The notes under the pieces are model-generated. The model was given only the letters and a program-made list of their open reading frames with translations. It was not told the DNA's origin and did no database searches. Below are positions 49,370 to 58,424 of a stretch of 64,000 bases of DNA, piece after piece. Position 1 is the first letter of the stretch. Each line of letters opens with the position of its first letter. The translations under genes were made by a program, and so were the position numbers. This DNA comes from CBDEFX01 sp965237635 (GTDB lineage: Bacteria > Chloroflexota > Dehalococcoidia > Lucifugimonadales > CAUZJF01), in NCBI GenBank assembly GCA_965237635.1, contig CBDEFX010000002.1, positions 1-64,000 of the forward strand, written 5' to 3'.

Positions 49370-49843
49370 CTAGCGGCGATGGGGCCTCCCTGCCGGACGC
49401 CGAGGCATGAACCGCCGAAGCAGCAGCCAGCCGATGCCCAGCCCGACGAGGTTCAGGAAGACCAGCTCGCCGTCTCCGGTGATGAGCGGCGCCGCAACGA
49501 CCAGGGTGACGACCCCGGCCACGACGACCCGCTTCCTCTGCCACCACTTCCGCTTCTCAGGAGCCTTGGCCGGCGCATCGCTCACTGGGGCGTAGGCCGT
49601 CCAGATGGGCAGCCCGGTGAGGACCTCCATCTCGGTTATCACCACGCCCGCAGTGCAGCCCCCGGTGTGGCAGCGCGTGTCGATGCCGTTGCCGTCGGGC
49701 CTCTGCCGAAACGCCAGCCCGTCCGACTTCCCGCCGTGGCAGATGGCCGTCGTCGTCCAGAACCAGCCCCGGTCGAAGCTGACCCGGTGCGGTATGAGGT
49801 TGGCGATCCGCATCGCGCTCGGTCCCGTGTACTGCTCCGTCAT
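49370..49843 (-). CDS. Hypothetical protein with C-terminal membrane segments
   Basis: The 157-residue protein has a soluble start (MRIANLIPHRVSFDRGWFWT, then CHTGGCTAGVV). Two hydrophobic segments near the end, RVVVAGVVTLVVAAPLI and LVFLNLVGLGIGWLLL, are each followed by Arg-rich stretches. It may be a small membrane protein of the transfer machinery. AGGAGGAC precedes ATG 49843. Confidence 0.55.
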   Translation of the reverse strand: MTEQYTGPSAMRIANLIPHRVSFDRGWFWTTTAICHGGKSDGLAFRQRPDGNGIDTRCHTGGCTAGVVITEMEVLTGLPIWTAYAPVSDAPAKAPEKRKWWQRKRVVVAGVVTLVVAAPLITGDGELVFLNLVGLGIGWLLLRRFMPRRPAGRPHRR

Positions 49844-49943
49844 GTCCAGTCCTCCTTCTCCTGCTTGTGTCCGTGATTCGTCCATGCCGTTCGTTGCCTC
49901 CTTGTTGCCTTGCTTACCGTTGCCGTTGACTCCGTGATTGCGT

Positions 49944-50612
49944 GTGCCGTTCCGAAGACGCCCGCAGCCCGACGACGAGTCGAACGCAGGCGAGGCCGGG
50001 GGTGAAGAAGACGCAGCTCGGCCCAGGGTCAAATCAGGGGGAATTCGACTGCCTGGGGAGCTGTGGTGAGAGAGACGCAGCGAGGCTCAGGAGCTACGTC
50101 GGTAACGTCCTGGGAAGCTGCGAAGAGTTGAAGCGGCCAGCCAGCGAAGACTCCATCGCAGACCGGCGCGTGTCGAAGCTGCGGTCAGGCCCTATCGAAC
50201 CGCGACGCAGGCATGAGGAATGGCCGGGGCGCAGGGCGCACTCCAACCAGGGTGTCCGAGGGGCCGAAGCGTACGAGACGCTCCAACCGCTGCGAATGTG
50301 TCCTCCGGGGCGGCCATCGGGAGAGCAAGGCTCAATCCTTCCGGTCTGACCCCTGGGCGGCTGTTCGGAGAGCGAGGCTCGATCCTATGCAGCCGGTCCC
50401 GGATTCGGGGGACGGGAATCCTCCAGGTTTCTAGGCACGAAACGCTGGAAAAGCCAGAAACTGCGTCAATTATCGCCCGAACATCCAACCGAATGGAAGG
50501 CTTCCGGGGGGTCAATCGGGCCTCTGCGCCCACATTGCACGCTGCTATGTAGCTCCCTTGTAGCTCCGAAGCAGCACCCACCGGAAACCGGCCCCGGAGA
50601 CGGCTCCGGGGC
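49944..50612. other. Gene-free region with degenerate repeats, possible oriT or control region
   Basis: I find no convincing gene here. Two imperfect direct repeats of about 38 bases lie at 50302-50340 and 50350-50387, sharing GAGAGC(A/G)AGGCTC(A/G)ATCCT. Related words occur at 50001-50100 (GACGCAGC twice). GC content drops near 50,440-50,560. It separates the coiled-coil regulator gene from the rest of the maintenance block, a plausible place for an origin of transfer or replication. Confidence 0.35.
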
Positions 50613-51524
50613 CTACTTCCGCCACAGCCCCACGGTGAGGACCCGCCGCACCCAGCGCAGCAGCTTCCGCTTCCTCAACGCCACCCTCGTGTCCGCCAGG
50701 GCCTTCCAGCGCCAACTGGTCTGGCCCCTGCGCCCGAAGCCCCGCAGGGGCTGCTTCTCCGGCGGCAGCGTCAGCCCGTGCTCCTCCAGCATCGCCAGCT
50801 CCAGCATGAGCAGCCGCTCCTCGGTCACGAGCCACGACAGGCTCCCGCCCCGGCGGGGGTGACCGGCCCGCAGCCCGCGCCACTCCTCGACCAGCGGCCA
50901 CGCATCGCCGTAGACCTCCGGATCGTCGTCGTCAGGCTCCACGGTGACGATCTCCGGGTCCAGCCGCCGCTCCCTGAAAGGCTTCTTCGAGCCCAACCCC
51001 GCCACCGGAGGGGCGGCCCTGGTCTCCGACCGGCCCGCCCCGTCCTTGTCCTGCGCCTGGGTCCGACCGACCGTCTCCGTCTGCCCGTCGGCCTGCCCAG
51101 CCACGGCAGCCCGAATCTCGTCGAGGCCGTCCCGCAGCTCCTTGGCCAGCGACTCCATGCCGCCCTCCAGACGCTCCTCCAACGCCCCGACTCGCTCCCG
51201 CAGCCGCGCCACTTCGGGGTCGTCGCCCGTCCCCAGCAGCCGCTCCAGCGCATCGCCCATGCGTCCCGTGATCTCGCCCGACTCCTCGGCCCTGACCACC
51301 GTGCGGTAGGCCACGCCCAGCAACTCCGCCGCCTCCACACGGCCCTCCTCCCGCACCAGCTCCCGCAGGAACCCGCTCAGCCTGAGCCGCCTCAGCCTCT
51401 CGACGTCCAGGCCATCGCTCCCGCCGCCGTCCGCCTGGGTCTCATCAGCCATCGTGTCGCCGTCCAGCGTCCCGTCAGCCTGTGTCTCGTCCGCCTCTGT
51501 CCCGTTCACCTGCGCCTCGTTCAT
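50613..51524 (-). CDS. HTH and coiled-coil regulator-like protein
   Basis: The 303-residue protein begins with an acidic Thr/Asp/Gln repeat region (GTEADETQADGTLDGD). An HTH-like part follows (GRVEAAELLGVAYRTVVRAE and ESGEITGRMGDALERLL), then a coiled coil (VARLRERVGALEERLEGGME). A C-terminal domain has WLVTEERLLMLELAMLEEHG and a basic end. It is divergent from the transfer operon, so it may regulate it through the palindrome region between them. Not assigned to a known family. Confidence 0.6.
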   Translation of the reverse strand: MNEAQVNGTEADETQADGTLDGDTMADETQADGGGSDGLDVERLRRLRLSGFLRELVREEGRVEAAELLGVAYRTVVRAEESGEITGRMGDALERLLGTGDDPEVARLRERVGALEERLEGGMESLAKELRDGLDEIRAAVAGQADGQTETVGRTQAQDKDGAGRSETRAAPPVAGLGSKKPFRERRLDPEIVTVEPDDDDPEVYGDAWPLVEEWRGLRAGHPRRGGSLSWLVTEERLLMLELAMLEEHGLTLPPEKQPLRGFGRRGQTSWRWKALADTRVALRKRKLLRWVRRVLTVGLWRK

Positions 51525-51655
51525 GCCTTGACCTCCTCGCCGTCATGTCCTGTAGGGGGTGTGTCCTGTAGGGGGCATCACGCCCCTCGGTAAGGCCCCG
51601 CTCCCCCAATTGCTCGCTCCGATTTAGCAGGGACTCGCCGCATCGCCCCGCTTTA

Positions 51656-51792
51656 CCCACTTGCCTTTCGTCAATTTCAGCCCTTTTCCGGTGAACCAGC
51701 CCTTACCTCGAAGTGCTCGCAACCACCGCTGCCACTCACCGCATTCCCCCCTGTTTCAGGTAGGAACCCGGCCCCCACTTGCCTTTTGTCAA
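51656..51792. repeat. Pair of 19-bp direct repeats
   Basis: CCCACTTGCCTTTCGTCAA (51656-51674) and CCCACTTGCCTTTTGTCAA (51774-51792) differ at one base and are 118 bases apart start to start. They lie in the divergent promoter region and may be iterons or regulator sites. Confidence 0.6.
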
Positions 51793-51851
51793 CCGACGCT
51801 AATCCCTGTACACGGGTATGACATCACATCCGGCCTCTCAAAGTGGAGGCC

Positions 51852-51887
51852 CCGTGAGGGGGGCACGCGCGCGTGCCCCCCTCACGG
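51852..51887. promoter_or_regulatory. 36-bp perfect palindrome before the transfer operon
   Basis: The left arm CCGTGAGGGGGGCACGCG (51852-51869) is followed directly by its exact complement (51870-51887) with no loop. It lies about 78 bases before the first transfer gene. It may be a regulator site, a nicking or origin structure, or a strong bidirectional terminator. Confidence 0.6.
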
Positions 51888-51964
51888 ACCATGATATTTC
51901 GCCCCCCGACTCCTCAGACTCGACCGCAGGCGAAAGACCCCATTCGAGACGAGGAGGCGAAGAC

Positions 51965-52573
51965 GTGGGACCGCAATCGACCATCCGACGCAAGGCAAGA
52001 AGGCTGATACCCCTGGCCGCCGCGCTGCTGCTGGCGGCGCTGGTGGCGATCCCCGCAAGCAACATCGCCCTGGCCCAGACCCCGCCCGGTAACGGGATCG
52101 TCCTGGTCAACGCGGACCGGGAGCTCGTGGAGCGCAAGAAGGGCGGCGAGTTCGTCGCCCGCCCCGTCTTCGACCACGAGATCGAGAGCCTCTTCTACGC
52201 CGTCCGGGACGCCGACACCGGCGACTGGATAAGCGCTATGTACCGGCTCAATGGCGGCGAGAAGAAGCGCAGCGACGGCTGGGAGTACTCATGGGAGTAC
52301 CCGGCCCTCGACGAGCAGCCCGGCCTCGACCCCGACCGGGCCTACCTGCTGGTCATGCTGGCGACCGCCGAGAGCGGTGAGCGGGGCGACTTCTACGCCG
52401 TCGTCCCCATCCACCAGCCGGGCCGCATCTGGGACAAGATTCTGTCCGCCCTCAGCCCCGGACGCTGGGCGAAAGCCTTCGCCGGGTGGATCATCGAGGG
52501 CGTCCACGGGACCCTCTGCGGCGTGGTCGAGCGGGCGTCCGGCGAGGACGCCGACAACTGCCGGGGAGGGTAG
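51965..52573 (+). CDS. Secreted protein at the head of the transfer operon
   Basis: From GTG 51965 (GAGGAGG upstream) the 202-residue protein has a clear signal peptide: RRKARRLIPLAAALLLAALV, then AIPASNIALAQ. The mature part (HEIESLFYAVRDADTGDWIS, YLLVMLATAESGERGDFYAV) is unfamiliar and ends in VHGTLCGVVERASGEDADNC. It ends six bases before the VirB6-like gene, so it probably acts outside the membrane with the transfer channel. Confidence 0.7.
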   Translation: MGPQSTIRRKARRLIPLAAALLLAALVAIPASNIALAQTPPGNGIVLVNADRELVERKKGGEFVARPVFDHEIESLFYAVRDADTGDWISAMYRLNGGEKKRSDGWEYSWEYPALDEQPGLDPDRAYLLVMLATAESGERGDFYAVVPIHQPGRIWDKILSALSPGRWAKAFAGWIIEGVHGTLCGVVERASGEDADNCRGG

Positions 52574-52579
52574 CCGTCC

Positions 52580-53563
52580 ATGAGCGACATCCTCACCGGC
52601 ACCCCTCCCGACCTCACCTACGCCAACGACCTGGTGCGCGACGCCTGGATAGTCGTCTGGGCCATCACGTCGGGCGCGCTGGTGGTCATCCTCGGCTGGA
52701 TGGGGCTGAGCCTCATCATGTCCGAGCACCTGGGACGCCAGCAGGCTAGCTGGCGGGAGCTGGTCCCCCGTCTCGTGCTCGGCCTCGTGGCCGCCGCATC
52801 GTCCCTGTGGTGGTGCGCCCTGGTCATCGACGTGGCCGACGCGGTGTCCGGCTTCATCGCCGTCTCCCTCGACGTCACCGCCGGAGACATGCTCCGCTCC
52901 ACCCTTCGCACCCTGATGACCGCCGTCGACGCCGGGAGCGTCGGCATGGCGCTCTTGATGGCGATTCTCTACCTGGTCTACGGCTTCTTCGTCCTCTACG
53001 TGATCGTGCAGATGGTGCTGCGCCTGGCCCTCATCGACATCCTGCTGGCCCTGGCCCCCATAGCCCTTGGGCTGTGGATTCTGCCGCACACGGCGGGCTG
53101 GGGCCGCCACTGGCTCAGGCTCTTTATGACGACGGTGTTCCAGCAGGCCATCCAGCTCATCGCCCTGGCCCTGGGGTTCGGCTTCCTCAACGAGTTCGCG
53201 GAGATAGCGGCCTTCGAGCCGGTGCAGGACCTCATCTGGAAGCTGCTCATGTCCCTGGCCTTCGTCTACATGGCGACCAAGGTGCCCTCGATGCTCGGCA
53301 ACCACGGGACCTTCGACTCCTGGCTCTCCATGCTCTATTTCGGCATGAACCTGCCCGCGTCGATGGTGCGCTCGGCGAAGACCATCGGGCTGATCGCGGG
53401 CGGGGCCGCCGGAGGTCCGGGCGGCATGGCGGTGGGAGCGATGGCAGCCAGCGCGGGCCTGTCGGCTGCCTCAAGCGGCCTCAGTTCGGCGGCTTCGATG
53501 GCGACCCCATCGGCTGGCGGGGGAGACGGCGGAGGCGAAGCGCCCAGGAGCAGCGGGGAGTAG
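52580..53563 (+). CDS. TrbL/VirB6-like membrane channel protein
   Basis: The 327-residue protein has about six hydrophobic segments, for example WIVVWAITSGALVVILGWMG, VLGLVAAASSLWWCALVIDV, ALLMAILYLVYGFFVLYVIV and LALIDILLALAPIALGLWIL. The Gly/Ala/Ser-rich C-terminus is also seen in TrbL and VirB6 proteins. It would form the inner-membrane pore of the type IV secretion system. First of the membrane genes after the secreted protein. Confidence 0.8.
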   Translation: MSDILTGTPPDLTYANDLVRDAWIVVWAITSGALVVILGWMGLSLIMSEHLGRQQASWRELVPRLVLGLVAAASSLWWCALVIDVADAVSGFIAVSLDVTAGDMLRSTLRTLMTAVDAGSVGMALLMAILYLVYGFFVLYVIVQMVLRLALIDILLALAPIALGLWILPHTAGWGRHWLRLFMTTVFQQAIQLIALALGFGFLNEFAEIAAFEPVQDLIWKLLMSLAFVYMATKVPSMLGNHGTFDSWLSMLYFGMNLPASMVRSAKTIGLIAGGAAGGPGGMAVGAMAASAGLSAASSGLSSAASMATPSAGGGDGGGEAPRSSGE

Positions 53564-53744
53564 CTCCGCAACTACCACGACGACCCGACAGGCGCGGACG
53601 GGGTTCGCGCCCATCCACGGAACGAAGGGAGGTGGAGCGATGTGCCAGTAGGCGAGGGGAGACACCCGAACCGATAGAGACGAGCGAACCGATGAAGGCC
53701 GGGCGAGGAAGACCCGGCAACTGAACAGAGAGGAGAGAAAACCT

Positions 53745-54020
53745 ATGGACGAACTGACACAGACCATATCGAACCTGGTGGGAATCCTGCTGGGCGTCGT
53801 GGGCGCGGTAGGCGTGGGCTTCTTCATCTACGGGGCCTACCTGTACCTCACGGCGTCGGGAGCGCCCCACCAGATGGAGCGGGGCAAGAGCGCCATGATG
53901 ACCGCCCTGGCGGGCATCGTGCTGGCGATGGTGGCCTACGGCGTCGTCGAGCTGGTGATGGACGCGGTGGTGGGTTCCCCGGTGGACCCCGACGTGCCCG
54001 ACCCCACGAAAACCGAATAG
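53745..54020 (+). CDS. VirB2/TrbC-like small membrane protein
   Basis: The 91-residue protein has two hydrophobic helices, NLVGILLGVVGAVGVGFFIY and MMTALAGIVLAMVAYGVVEL, around a short polar loop, the pilin-like pattern of VirB2/TrbC. GAGAGGAG precedes ATG 53745. A 180-base gap separates it from the VirB6-like gene. Confidence 0.7.
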   Translation: MDELTQTISNLVGILLGVVGAVGVGFFIYGAYLYLTASGAPHQMERGKSAMMTALAGIVLAMVAYGVVELVMDAVVGSPVDPDVPDPTKTE

Positions 54021-54047
54021 CAAGCGGACGAAAGGAAGGAGAGAGAC

Positions 54048-55775
54048 ATGAGAGAACACGAGGTTCCGACCCACGTGCAGGCCGAGGACAGGGTGCTGCT
54101 GTGGTTCACCTTCCCGCAGGTAGTGGCGATGACGGCGGTGTGCGCCCTGTCCTACGGCGCATACCGCTACGCCCCCGTCGGGCCGTCCGAGGTGAGGATG
54201 GCTTTGGCCGTCCTCCTGGGCCTGATGGGGCTCGCCGCCGTCGTGGGGAAGATAGGCGGTCGGCGGCTGCCCCTGGTGGCCGCCGACCTGTTGAAGTACC
54301 GGCTGGGGGCGCGGCTCCACGTTGGGCCGCCGTCCCAGCTGGCCCGCAGCGAGCCGCCCGCGCCGGTCCAGCCGGTGCGGAGCGGCCCCGGCCCCCTGCG
54401 GATGATGGCGCGCCGTGCTGGAAAGACCCTGCGCGGCCTTCGCCCCAAGCCCAAGAGCCGGGAGCGTAAGGGCGGGCGGAGGCCCTTCCGTCCCCACCGC
54501 TGGTTCGGCAAGGGCAAGAGGCCGGAGGCGGACAGCATGAACGGGAACGGCGGCGAGACCCGAAAGGCCCGGCGCACGAAGCGTCCGAATACGTGGGCAG
54601 CCGTCCTGGCCGCCGTCGCTCTGGCGGCGGCGGTCGCGACGGTCCCGCAGTCGGCTCTGGCCCAAGGCCCCGGCGACGAGGGCTGGAGCTCCGACGAGAT
54701 CGAGTTCCAGCCCCCGCAGCCGGTGGAGGGGCGGCGGCTCTTCGTCGAGGGGTTGACCGTCTCCGGCGACCGCGCCGCCGTCACCCTGCGGGCCGCCACC
54801 GCCCTGGACATCCGGGTGCGGGCCTTCGGCGGCTCCCAGGGCCGCTCCCTGCGCTTCTGGGGGTCGGCCAGCCTGGACGAGGGGGAGCGCATCGACTACT
54901 CCCTGCCCCTGCACGGCCCCGCGCCGTCGCTGACCTTCTCCTGGGAGGACACGCTGGGACAGGCGGGGGCCGTGACGCTCAAGGGCGAGCAGATCCCGTA
55001 CCCGCTCCCGGCCATCGACGGGGAGCTTTGCGACCTGCGCATGGCCTCCCTGGGCTGGACGCCGGGGGCCGTCACCGGCGTCATCGAGTCCGAGTGCGTC
55101 GCCGCCGTCGAGGAGCCTATCGAGCTTCAGACGGTGACGGGACACGAGAGCGTCACCGAGACGGCGTTGATGGACGCCCAGGTGACGGCCGTCGCCGGAA
55201 CGGTCTCCGCAGCGACCGGAGCGTCCCACGCCAGCGTCGCCTTCGTCCCGGGCGGCGAGACCCGCTTCCGGCTGACCGTCGGCGCGGGCGATGCCGTCCA
55301 CGGCGTGAGCGTGGACGTTGATCTGGAGGCGAGCCTCCGCATCCCCATTCCCCCGCTGACGCTGCTCACCCACCACCCGGAGCGGACGGAGCGCCGCACG
55401 GAGACGGTGAGCCTGTGGAGGCCGGGGACGAGCCAGACCGTCAGCGAGACGGTCACCTTCACCAACCCCGACGGAACGACCGCCGAGCGCGTCCTGTCGG
55501 CCACCCTGTCGATACCCGGCGAGACGGTCTACCGGGACGTGACCCTCACCATCGTCCACCCGGAGCACGTCAAGGCCGAGACGGTGGAGCGGTCGCCCGT
55601 CACGAAGACCAGGGACGAGAGCCTGTCCCTGGTGTCCGGCGTGGGATCGGACGACCCCTTCGCGGTCCTGGTCCTGCCGGAGCCTGAGCCGGTCGAGCCA
55701 CCCGCCGAGCAGACGCCCGCAGACAGCGGCCTGATCGACTGGTTCGACCTACTGGGCTGGGAGTGGCCCTGGTGA
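54048..55775 (+). CDS. PrgI-like protein fused to a secreted domain
   Basis: Residues 1-110 match PrgI-type proteins (VirB3 analogues): HEVPTHVQAEDRVLLWFTFP, VVAMTAVCALSYGAYRYA and MALAVLLGLMGLAAVVGKIG, two membrane helices. A basic linker follows. Then a signal-like segment, TWAAVLAAVALAAAVATVPQ (about residue 183), leads into some 370 residues of beta-rich sequence ending FDLLGWEWPW. An internal ATG at 54537 has GGAGG eight bases upstream, so the secreted part could also be made separately. GGAAGGAGAG precedes the main ATG. Confidence 0.75.
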   Translation: MREHEVPTHVQAEDRVLLWFTFPQVVAMTAVCALSYGAYRYAPVGPSEVRMALAVLLGLMGLAAVVGKIGGRRLPLVAADLLKYRLGARLHVGPPSQLARSEPPAPVQPVRSGPGPLRMMARRAGKTLRGLRPKPKSRERKGGRRPFRPHRWFGKGKRPEADSMNGNGGETRKARRTKRPNTWAAVLAAVALAAAVATVPQSALAQGPGDEGWSSDEIEFQPPQPVEGRRLFVEGLTVSGDRAAVTLRAATALDIRVRAFGGSQGRSLRFWGSASLDEGERIDYSLPLHGPAPSLTFSWEDTLGQAGAVTLKGEQIPYPLPAIDGELCDLRMASLGWTPGAVTGVIESECVAAVEEPIELQTVTGHESVTETALMDAQVTAVAGTVSAATGASHASVAFVPGGETRFRLTVGAGDAVHGVSVDVDLEASLRIPIPPLTLLTHHPERTERRTETVSLWRPGTSQTVSETVTFTNPDGTTAERVLSATLSIPGETVYRDVTLTIVHPEHVKAETVERSPVTKTRDESLSLVSGVGSDDPFAVLVLPEPEPVEPPAEQTPADSGLIDWFDLLGWEWPW

Positions 55776-56089
55776 GGCGCGCCGCGACCATGCTGCTTCT
55801 CACCGGCGCGGCCCTCGTGTTCATGGGGGCTGCGCCGGCCGAGGAGCGGGCGATGCTCGAAGCCTTCGACAAGGCGCTCACGGCGATGGCCTACGCCGCC
55901 TCCGGCCTCTGCGTCTTCGCCATCGCCTGGGCGGGCTTCGTCCTGATGGCCGAGGGCGCCGACGAGCGGGGCGGCGGCAGGGCCAAGAGCGCCGTCGCCC
56001 TGGCGGTGGTCGGTCTGGTCCTGGTGCTTTCGGCCAAGGGCGTGGCCGCACTGCTGCGCAGCGGCGTCGTCCCCTTCCCATTTCCCTAA
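55763..56089 (+). CDS. Second small VirB2-like membrane protein
   Basis: The 108-residue protein has a signal-like start (AATMLLLTGAALVFMGAAPA) and two further hydrophobic helices (LTAMAYAASGLCVFAIAWAG and SAVALAVVGLVLVLSAKGVA). It overlaps the end of the PrgI-like gene by 13 bases if GTG 55763 is used; GTG 55772 is also possible. It may be a second pilin-like or channel subunit. Confidence 0.65.
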   Translation: MALVRRAATMLLLTGAALVFMGAAPAEERAMLEAFDKALTAMAYAASGLCVFAIAWAGFVLMAEGADERGGGRAKSAVALAVVGLVLVLSAKGVAALLRSGVVPFPFP

Positions 56090-56108
56090 AGCAAAGGAGA
56101 AGAACCCA

Positions 56109-58397
56109 TTGAAGAAGCTGATTGAACAAGTCACGAAGCGCGGAGCGGCGAGGCCCCCGGAAGGGGACGCCGCTCCGCAGGACATTTCGGGATGCGGCCC
56201 CGACGCCGCGTCCCAACCCGCCGAACCCACAACCCCCGCGCCCAAGCCGCCGCCGGAGCTGCCCCTGTTCTTCATGGTGTCGCACCTGGAGGACGACGGG
56301 CCGGTGCGCCTGGACGGGGTGAAGCTCGGCGTGTGCGAGGTTATGGGGCTGGAGATGGACGAGCCGAAGCTGGGGGCCTTCGCGGGCGCGCTCAACGCCT
56401 GCGACTTTCCCATCCAGCTCCTGGTGCGCCAGCACCCGCCGCACCTGGGCGGCCTGCGGGCCAAGCTGAAGGAGGCGCAGCCCGGCGACCTGCCCCCGCA
56501 GACGCGGGCGGCGTCCGAGTCCCTGGGGCGGCTGCTCGGCGACCTTGAGGCCCGCGACGGCATCCTCGACCGGCGCTTCTACGCCGTGTCCGAGTTCGGG
56601 CGCATCGGCGAGCTGCGGGGCCTGCTGGCGCGGGCCGGGCTGTCGGTGCATCCGCTCCGGGGCCGACAGCTTCGGATGCTGCTGCTGGCGTCGGCCCTGG
56701 GAGGGACGCCCGCCGAGCCGGACGAGGACGAGCCGGTGGAGGTGGAGATGGGCCGCCGCGACGTGCGCGTCGGCGGACACCTCACCCGCTCCCTTCATTT
56801 GGGCAAGTGGCCCCGGTCGCTGTCCCCCGGCTTCCTCCAGAGCCTCATGGCGGCGGGCGCGCCGATGGACCTGTCCGTCCACCTGGGGTCGATACCGGCG
56901 GAGCAGGCGGCCCGCACGCTTGAGTGGCAGAAGGTGCGCTTCGAGTCGGCCCAGTCGCTGTCCTTCAAGCGGGGCCGCACCATGTCCCCGGAGGCGGAGA
57001 TCGCCCTGGAGGACGTGACCCGCCTGCGGGACGAGGTGCAGCGGGGCAGGGAGCGGCTCTTCCACGCCTCCCTGTCCATCACGCTCCACGCGAAGGACGA
57101 GGCGTCTCTCAAGGAGATGACCCAGCGGGCCAAGGCCCACTTCGCCGCCACCCTGGGCAAGCTGGACAACCTGGCCTTCCGCCAGCGCGAGGGGATGCTG
57201 TCAACGCTGCCCCTGGCCCTGAACGCCGTGGCGGAGTGGCGGACGCTGGACACGTCGTCGCTGGCGCGGCTCTTTCCCTTCTCGCCGCCCGATATGGACA
57301 CCCGCAGCGGGACGCTGTACGGCATCGACATGCGGGCCTGCGCCCCGGTGGTCTACGACCCCTGGGACGGCACCCACCTCAACGCGAACACCGCCGTCCT
57401 CGCAAGGTCGGGCAGCGGCAAGAGTTTCGCCACCAAGCTGGGAATGTTGCGTGGCCTGTGCCGGGGCGTGACCGCCTACGTCATCGACCCGGAGGGCGAG
57501 TACGCGGACATGGCCCGCGCCGCGGGTGGGCGCGTGCTGTCGCCGGGCGTTCCGGGCCAGGGCATGAACCCCTTTGTAATCGACAAGGGCGACTCCGAGG
57601 AACTGCTCCAGCGCATCGGCAGCCTGAGAAGGCTCATCGAGGTGATGGTGGGCGAGAGCCTCGGCGCGGAGCGCAGGGCCTCCCTCGACCACGCCCTGGC
57701 GGGCTACTACGCCCAGCCCAGAGAGCGCACCGGCTTCCGCGATTTCTACGCCCACCTTGAGCGGGAGGCGGGCGACCTGGCCCGGCTGCTGCGGCCCTTC
57801 GCCACCGGCAGCCTGCGCAACCTGCTCTCGGACGAGGGCGACGACCTGCTCAGCAACGAGGCCCTCATCACCGTCTTCGACCTGCGGCTGCTCGAACCGG
57901 AGCTGCGGCCCGCAGCCGCGATGGTCTGCACCGAGACGGTGTGGGCGGCGGCGGCCCAGGACCCCAAGCCCCGCCTGCTGGTGGTGGACGAGGTGTGGAG
58001 CATCATGCAGCACCCGGAGGGCGCGGCCTTCATGGTCAGCATGGCGAAGCGGGCCAGGAAGCACCGGCTGGGGTTGCAGTTCATCACCCAGGACGTGCAG
58101 GACCTCCTCAGCGAGGACACCTCAAGGGCCATCACCGGACACTCAGGGCGCGCCCTCTTGCAGAACGCCGCCTTCAAGCTGCTCCTTCAGCAGGACGCGG
58201 CGGCCATCAGCACCGTGGGCGACGCCTTCGACCTGCCCGAAGACCTCCAACGCTGGCTGCTTTCGTGCCCCAGGGGAGACGGGCTGCTCCTGGCGAAGGG
58301 ACACCGCTTCCCGGTCCGCATCGAGGCGACCCCGGAGGAGACGGCAGTAATTGAGTGGCGGCCCGGCTCCCACAGACGGAACGACGACAACGGATAG
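56109..58397 (+). CDS. virB4: VirB4-type secretion ATPase
   Basis: The 762-residue ATPase uses a TTG start (KKLIEQ) with AAAGGAGA upstream. The N-terminal 350 residues form the VirB4 domain (HLTRSLHLGKWPRSLSPGFL, HASLSITLHAKDEASLKEMT). Walker A is LARSGSGKSFATKLG (about residue 433), YVIDPEGEYADMARAAGG follows, then LLVVDEVWSIMQHPEG (Walker B), FITQDVQDLL and LLQNAAFKLLLQQD. It energises assembly of the transfer channel. Confidence 0.93.
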   Translation: MKKLIEQVTKRGAARPPEGDAAPQDISGCGPDAASQPAEPTTPAPKPPPELPLFFMVSHLEDDGPVRLDGVKLGVCEVMGLEMDEPKLGAFAGALNACDFPIQLLVRQHPPHLGGLRAKLKEAQPGDLPPQTRAASESLGRLLGDLEARDGILDRRFYAVSEFGRIGELRGLLARAGLSVHPLRGRQLRMLLLASALGGTPAEPDEDEPVEVEMGRRDVRVGGHLTRSLHLGKWPRSLSPGFLQSLMAAGAPMDLSVHLGSIPAEQAARTLEWQKVRFESAQSLSFKRGRTMSPEAEIALEDVTRLRDEVQRGRERLFHASLSITLHAKDEASLKEMTQRAKAHFAATLGKLDNLAFRQREGMLSTLPLALNAVAEWRTLDTSSLARLFPFSPPDMDTRSGTLYGIDMRACAPVVYDPWDGTHLNANTAVLARSGSGKSFATKLGMLRGLCRGVTAYVIDPEGEYADMARAAGGRVLSPGVPGQGMNPFVIDKGDSEELLQRIGSLRRLIEVMVGESLGAERRASLDHALAGYYAQPRERTGFRDFYAHLEREAGDLARLLRPFATGSLRNLLSDEGDDLLSNEALITVFDLRLLEPELRPAAAMVCTETVWAAAAQDPKPRLLVVDEVWSIMQHPEGAAFMVSMAKRARKHRLGLQFITQDVQDLLSEDTSRAITGHSGRALLQNAAFKLLLQQDAAAISTVGDAFDLPEDLQRWLLSCPRGDGLLLAKGHRFPVRIEATPEETAVIEWRPGSHRRNDDNG

Positions 58398-58424
58398 AGA
58401 CCCCATAGAGAAAGGAGCAACCCG

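Noticed and set aside
50302..50387. Possible CRISPR array
   Set aside because: Only two imperfect repeats about 48 bases apart, no regular spacers and no cas genes in the window.
53481..55568. Minus-strand open frame of 695 codons opposite the PrgI-like gene
   Set aside because: Produced by third-position GC bias; the plus-strand genes have ribosome sites and membrane segments.
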